From DAONDZ01 sp964517555 (GTDB lineage Bacteria > Patescibacteriota > Patescibacteriia > Patescibacteriales > UBA12465), in the NCBI GenBank assembly GCA_964517555.1, contig CAZFEF010000006.1:1-31370 (forward strand): 31,370 nucleotides of DNA, in the 5' to 3' direction. The notes under the pieces were generated by a model that saw only the letters and a list, made by a program, of their open reading frames with translations, made no database searches and was not told the DNA's origin. The position numbers were made by a program, and so were the translations under genes. This document shows, one piece after another, positions 29,378 to 31,370 of this stretch (the first letter of the stretch is position 1; every line of letters starts with the position of its first letter).

Positions 29378-29785
29378 ATGTCTTTATTTAAGCGTCGTCT
29401 GGCGTTGTCAGCTCTATCAATTTTTTTGTTTTTATTACTCGCTTTACCAGTTCTAGCTACTACCGGTGAAAGCGGAGGGGGAAATGTTGGTAATGCTAGT
29501 AGTACGGGGAGTCAACCGCCGCCAGTAGTTATTGATAATCCCTTGGGAAATATCAATACTGTTCAAAAATTGGTCGGGCAAGTTATCAGTACCGTTTTGG
29601 GAATTCTGGGATCAATAGCTCTATTGATGTTTATTTATGGTGGCTTGGTTTGGCTAACTTCTGGTGGTAACGAGAAACAGGTTACTAAGGGGCGCGATGT
29701 TTTGTTGTGGGCTACGGTTGGGTTAGTTATTATTTTTTCATCTTATATTATTTTGCGCTTTGTTTTCTTTGCTATCGGTGTTTAG
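29378..29785 (+). CDS. Type IV secretion system pilin-like protein (VirB2/TrbC-like)
   Basis: 135 aa. A signal peptide at 1-27 (LALSALSIFLFLLLALPVLA, cleavage after VLA) is followed by a Gly/Ser/Pro-rich stretch to about residue 52. Then come two membrane helices at about 62-92 (VGQVISTVLGILGSIALLMFIYGG and continuing) and 107-133, separated by the polar loop TSGGNEKQVTKGRDV. This is the architecture of the T4SS_pilin family common in Patescibacteria. No other T4SS component is in the window. Its C-terminal half is clearly paralogous to that of the next gene (NEKQV then KG, LLW, GLVIIF). Confidence 0.87.
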   Translation: MSLFKRRLALSALSIFLFLLLALPVLATTGESGGGNVGNASSTGSQPPPVVIDNPLGNINTVQKLVGQVISTVLGILGSIALLMFIYGGLVWLTSGGNEKQVTKGRDVLLWATVGLVIIFSSYIILRFVFFAIGV

Positions 29786-29807
29786 TTTTATTAATTATTT
29801 AAATAAA

Positions 29808-30455
29808 ATGAAAATCAATTATTTCAAATCGTTTAGCGTGGTAATAATTTTTTTATTTATTTTTTTAGCGCTTCCTCAGATTTCCCTGGCAAATATTTGT
29901 GATTTTCAAGTGCCTTTATCTACGCCTCAATTTCCTTGCGGCTCCAGGTACGAAGCGATGAATACTTATTGTTCCTCTATTCCCGCTGGGCAAACTTGCT
30001 GCAATATTAATGGTGTCCCGACCATTACTTCTGACCTTTCCTGCCCAGTTGCTGATGATTTGACTCCTTTTTCTGGTCAATGCGCTGTCCCGCCGGCCGG
30101 GCAGATATGTTGCTGTACCGAGGCAGTTTCTACTACTACTCCGCTAGCTACTACCACTGACGATCAAAATAGTCAAAACAATTCTGGCGGAGTATTTATG
30201 GCTAATCCCTTGGGGGCCAGCACTACAGTTCAGATGTTGGTCGGCCGAATTATTAATGCTGTTTTAGGCTTGATTGGAACTTTGGCCTTAGTGATGTTTG
30301 TCTTCGGTGGTTTTCTTTGGATGACAGCCGCCGGCAACGAAAAGCAGGTAGCTAAGGGGCAAAAAATCCTTTTGTGGTCAGCTCTGGGATTAGTGATTAT
30401 ATTCACCTCTTATGCCTTAGTCCGCTTCCTATTATCCGATATTATTGGGGTTTAG
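29808..30455 (+). CDS. T4SS pilin-like protein with Cys-rich N-terminal extension
   Basis: 215 aa from the ATG at 29808; the longer frame overlaps the previous gene and lacks a signal peptide at its start. The signal peptide is about 1-28 (VVIIFLFIFLALPQISLA). Residues 29-107 carry ten cysteines, including CC and CCC runs, arranged in two similar blocks around PAGQTCC and PAGQICCC. This suggests a duplicated disulfide-bonded knob. After a Thr/Ser/Asn linker, residues 130-215 repeat the pilin core of the preceding gene: two membrane helices around AAGNEKQVAKGQK. It is probably a surface pilin variant bearing an exposed domain. It lies 22 nt after the first pilin in the same transcript. Confidence 0.85.
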   Translation: MKINYFKSFSVVIIFLFIFLALPQISLANICDFQVPLSTPQFPCGSRYEAMNTYCSSIPAGQTCCNINGVPTITSDLSCPVADDLTPFSGQCAVPPAGQICCCTEAVSTTTPLATTTDDQNSQNNSGGVFMANPLGASTTVQMLVGRIINAVLGLIGTLALVMFVFGGFLWMTAAGNEKQVAKGQKILLWSALGLVIIFTSYALVRFLLSDIIGV

Positions 30456-30483
30456 TTGACATTATTCAATAATCAGTTAAAAT
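30456..30483 (+). promoter_or_regulatory. Promoter of tRNA-Tyr
   Basis: TTGACA (30456-30461), 16-bp spacer, TAAAAT (30478-30483). The -35 begins on the base right after the stop codon of the second pilin gene. The tRNA starts 36 bases after the -10. Confidence 0.7.
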
Positions 30484-30519
30484 AAATAAGCATTAAGATT
30501 TCTTAGTGTTTATTTTTTA

Positions 30520-30602
30520 GGGTCGATACCAAAGCGGTCAACTGGGGCAGACTGTAAATCTGCTGGCTCACGCCTTCGCTGGTTCGAATCCAGCTCGGCC
30601 CA
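30520..30602 (+). tRNA. tRNA-Tyr (anticodon GTA)
   Basis: Acceptor GGGTCGA/TCGGCCC with a T-G pair, anticodon stem GCAGA/TCTGC with loop CTGTAAA giving GTA, a long variable arm as expected for class II tyrosine tRNAs, and T arm CTGGTTCGAATCCAG. Discriminator A, no encoded CCA. Its G34 anticodon makes it a potential queuosine-modified tRNA, relevant to the QueH domain at 12169. Confidence 0.96.
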
Positions 30603-30607
30603 CATTA

Positions 30608-30637
30608 AAAAAGACTCAGATTTTTCTGAGTCTTTTT
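30608..30637. terminator. Bidirectional intrinsic terminator after tRNA-Tyr
   Basis: A perfect 13-bp stem AAAAAGACTCAGA/TCTGAGTCTTTTT with a TTTT loop. It ends the tRNA-Tyr transcript and the convergent FISUMP gene. Confidence 0.94.
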
Positions 30638-30650
30638 ATGTTTTGAATAT

Positions 30651-31370
30651 TTAATCTTTTATACAGCGGATCGGGTTACCGACAGTCCAAGGGGAGGGTA
30701 GGAAGTTGGCTATGGTATTGTTATAATTTTGGTCAGTCACTAACGCCTCGGAGCCGCCGCTGTCTTTAGAGCTCCAAAAAAATCCCTGATAACTCATAGA
30801 GGTGAAAGCGCCAGTAATGTTACGCAGGCCAGTACCCTTAGCAGAGAAGCCGGAACTATTAGTGGCGCCAGTGTTGGGGTTGCTCCAATAGTTGCTGACC
30901 TCTTTCAATTCGCCGCCAGCTAAGCTGTCGCCGCCAAGGTATGCGATTAAGCTATTGATTTCTGCTTCGGTTGGTATATGCCAGCCAGTTGGACAAATCC
31001 CTTGCGCTCCTTCGGTGACAGAATATTGCATCGCCTCACTCCATTGGTATAAAGCTCCATAACCTAGGCAATTGCCGGTCATATCGTCATAGCAGTATTT
31101 TTCTAAGGTGCCATTGTTGTTTTGGTCATTGGCCCCGGCTATCATTGAACCAACGTTTAAGCTTTCCTTAAACCAACATTGGCCGTTAATGTCGACGGTA
31201 TTGTAGGTGCAAATATCAAAAAAATTACCATTGTCACAAGTATGGTTGCCGATGCTAGTAATAGTCACTGTATCTCCGCAAGTCCAACCTCCTCCTCCCT
31301 CGCCAATAGAACAAGCCGCCATCCCACTAGGGGTAGCACAAAGCTCACCCGCAGCAAGAGAACCCACTAC
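30651..31370 (-). CDS. FISUMP-domain surface protein (5' end beyond the window)
   Basis: At least 239 residues; the reading frame is still open at the window edge, so the N-terminus is missing. The region matches the Fibrobacter succinogenes major paralogous domain. Blocks are YNTVDINGQCWFKESLNVG, YGALYQWSEAM, GICPTGWHIPTEAEINSLI, GFSAKGTGLRN, FFWSSK and the terminal NPIRCIKD. Paired cysteines and many Gly, Asn and Ser residues fit an extracellular fold. In Patescibacteria such domains usually sit at the C-terminus of large secreted or pilin-like proteins. It is convergent with the pilin and tRNA-Tyr genes and shares their terminator. Confidence 0.9.
   Translation of the reverse strand, partial: VVGSLAAGELCATPSGMAACSIGEGGGGWTCGDTVTITSIGNHTCDNGNFFDICTYNTVDINGQCWFKESLNVGSMIAGANDQNNNGTLEKYCYDDMTGNCLGYGALYQWSEAMQYSVTEGAQGICPTGWHIPTEAEINSLIAYLGGDSLAGGELKEVSNYWSNPNTGATNSSGFSAKGTGLRNITGAFTSMSYQGFFWSSKDSGGSEALVTDQNYNNTIANFLPSPWTVGNPIRCIKD

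Noticed and set aside
1..31370. Possible UGA-to-Gly recoding (SR1/Gracilibacteria code)
   Set aside because: TGA ends the WecA-QueH gene and the SPFH gene exactly where the domains end, and no gene has in-frame TGA.
1..31370. CRISPR array, insertion sequence, integrase or phage genes
   Set aside because: No spaced direct repeats, transposase motifs, terminal inverted repeats or phage proteins were seen; the only repeats are terminators, the CIRCE element, protein repeats and the Pro/Thr tract.

Overview
The window reads as chromosomal DNA from a reduced-genome bacterium, most likely a member of the Candidate Phyla Radiation (Patescibacteria, Parcubacteria-like). This is inferred from the gene mix: a type IV secretion-type pilin pair, a membrane-anchored Clp paralogue beside ClpB, a FISUMP-domain surface protein, many small lineage-specific proteins, very tight gene packing and an almost complete lack of Shine-Dalgarno sequences. 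TGA is used as a normal stop, so this is not a lineage that recodes UGA. I see no insertion sequence, phage, CRISPR array or rRNA, and no gene-free stretch longer than about 150 bases.

Layout. 57-4135 (minus) is one operon read from a strong promoter at about 4193: a secreted repeat protein, a LigB/MEMO-like protein, a 97-aa unknown, def, fmt and tRNA-Glu. 4211-4450 (minus) is a free-standing RNA polymerase alpha-CTD-like protein. 4580-5677 (plus) is an acidic protein of unknown function. 5728-8364 (minus) is clpB behind a CIRCE operator. 8500-8721 (minus) and 11851-12084 (minus) are small acidic proteins with near-consensus promoters. They flank 8862-11802 (plus), a small membrane protein plus a membrane-anchored Clp ATPase with a degenerate first AAA domain. 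12169-13722 (plus) appears to fuse a WecA-like phosphoglycosyltransferase to the tRNA-modification enzyme QueH. A lone receiver-domain protein follows.

14285-22138 (plus) is a seven-gene run: a membrane-anchored beta-propeller protein, a polytopic membrane protein, an HtrA-like pseudoprotease with a PDZ domain, pgk, eno, a shortened phosphoglycerate-mutase-like protein and a small unknown. gyrB and a DUF212/PAP2-like gene (minus) are divergent from a galE-like epimerase, tRNA-Val, tpiA, TPR protein and tRNA-Thr unit (plus); the two promoters share one -35 box. 27569-29289 (plus) is a two-gene SPFH/band-7 module with different composition. 29378-30455 holds two T4SS-type pilin genes, followed by tRNA-Tyr and a FISUMP protein cut by the window end.

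Functionally the window combines lower glycolysis (tpiA, pgk, eno), protein quality control (ClpB, membrane Clp, HtrA-like protein), N-terminal formyl-methionine handling (fmt, def), DNA topology (gyrB) and cell-surface proteins. The most notable theme is degenerate enzymes: a Clp ATPase with one dead nucleotide site, an HtrA lacking its triad, and an iPGM lacking both its transferase domain and most metal ligands. The WecA-QueH fusion is a further oddity. Domain calls were made by eye from motifs. Promoters, terminators and operons are pattern matches, not measured transcripts.
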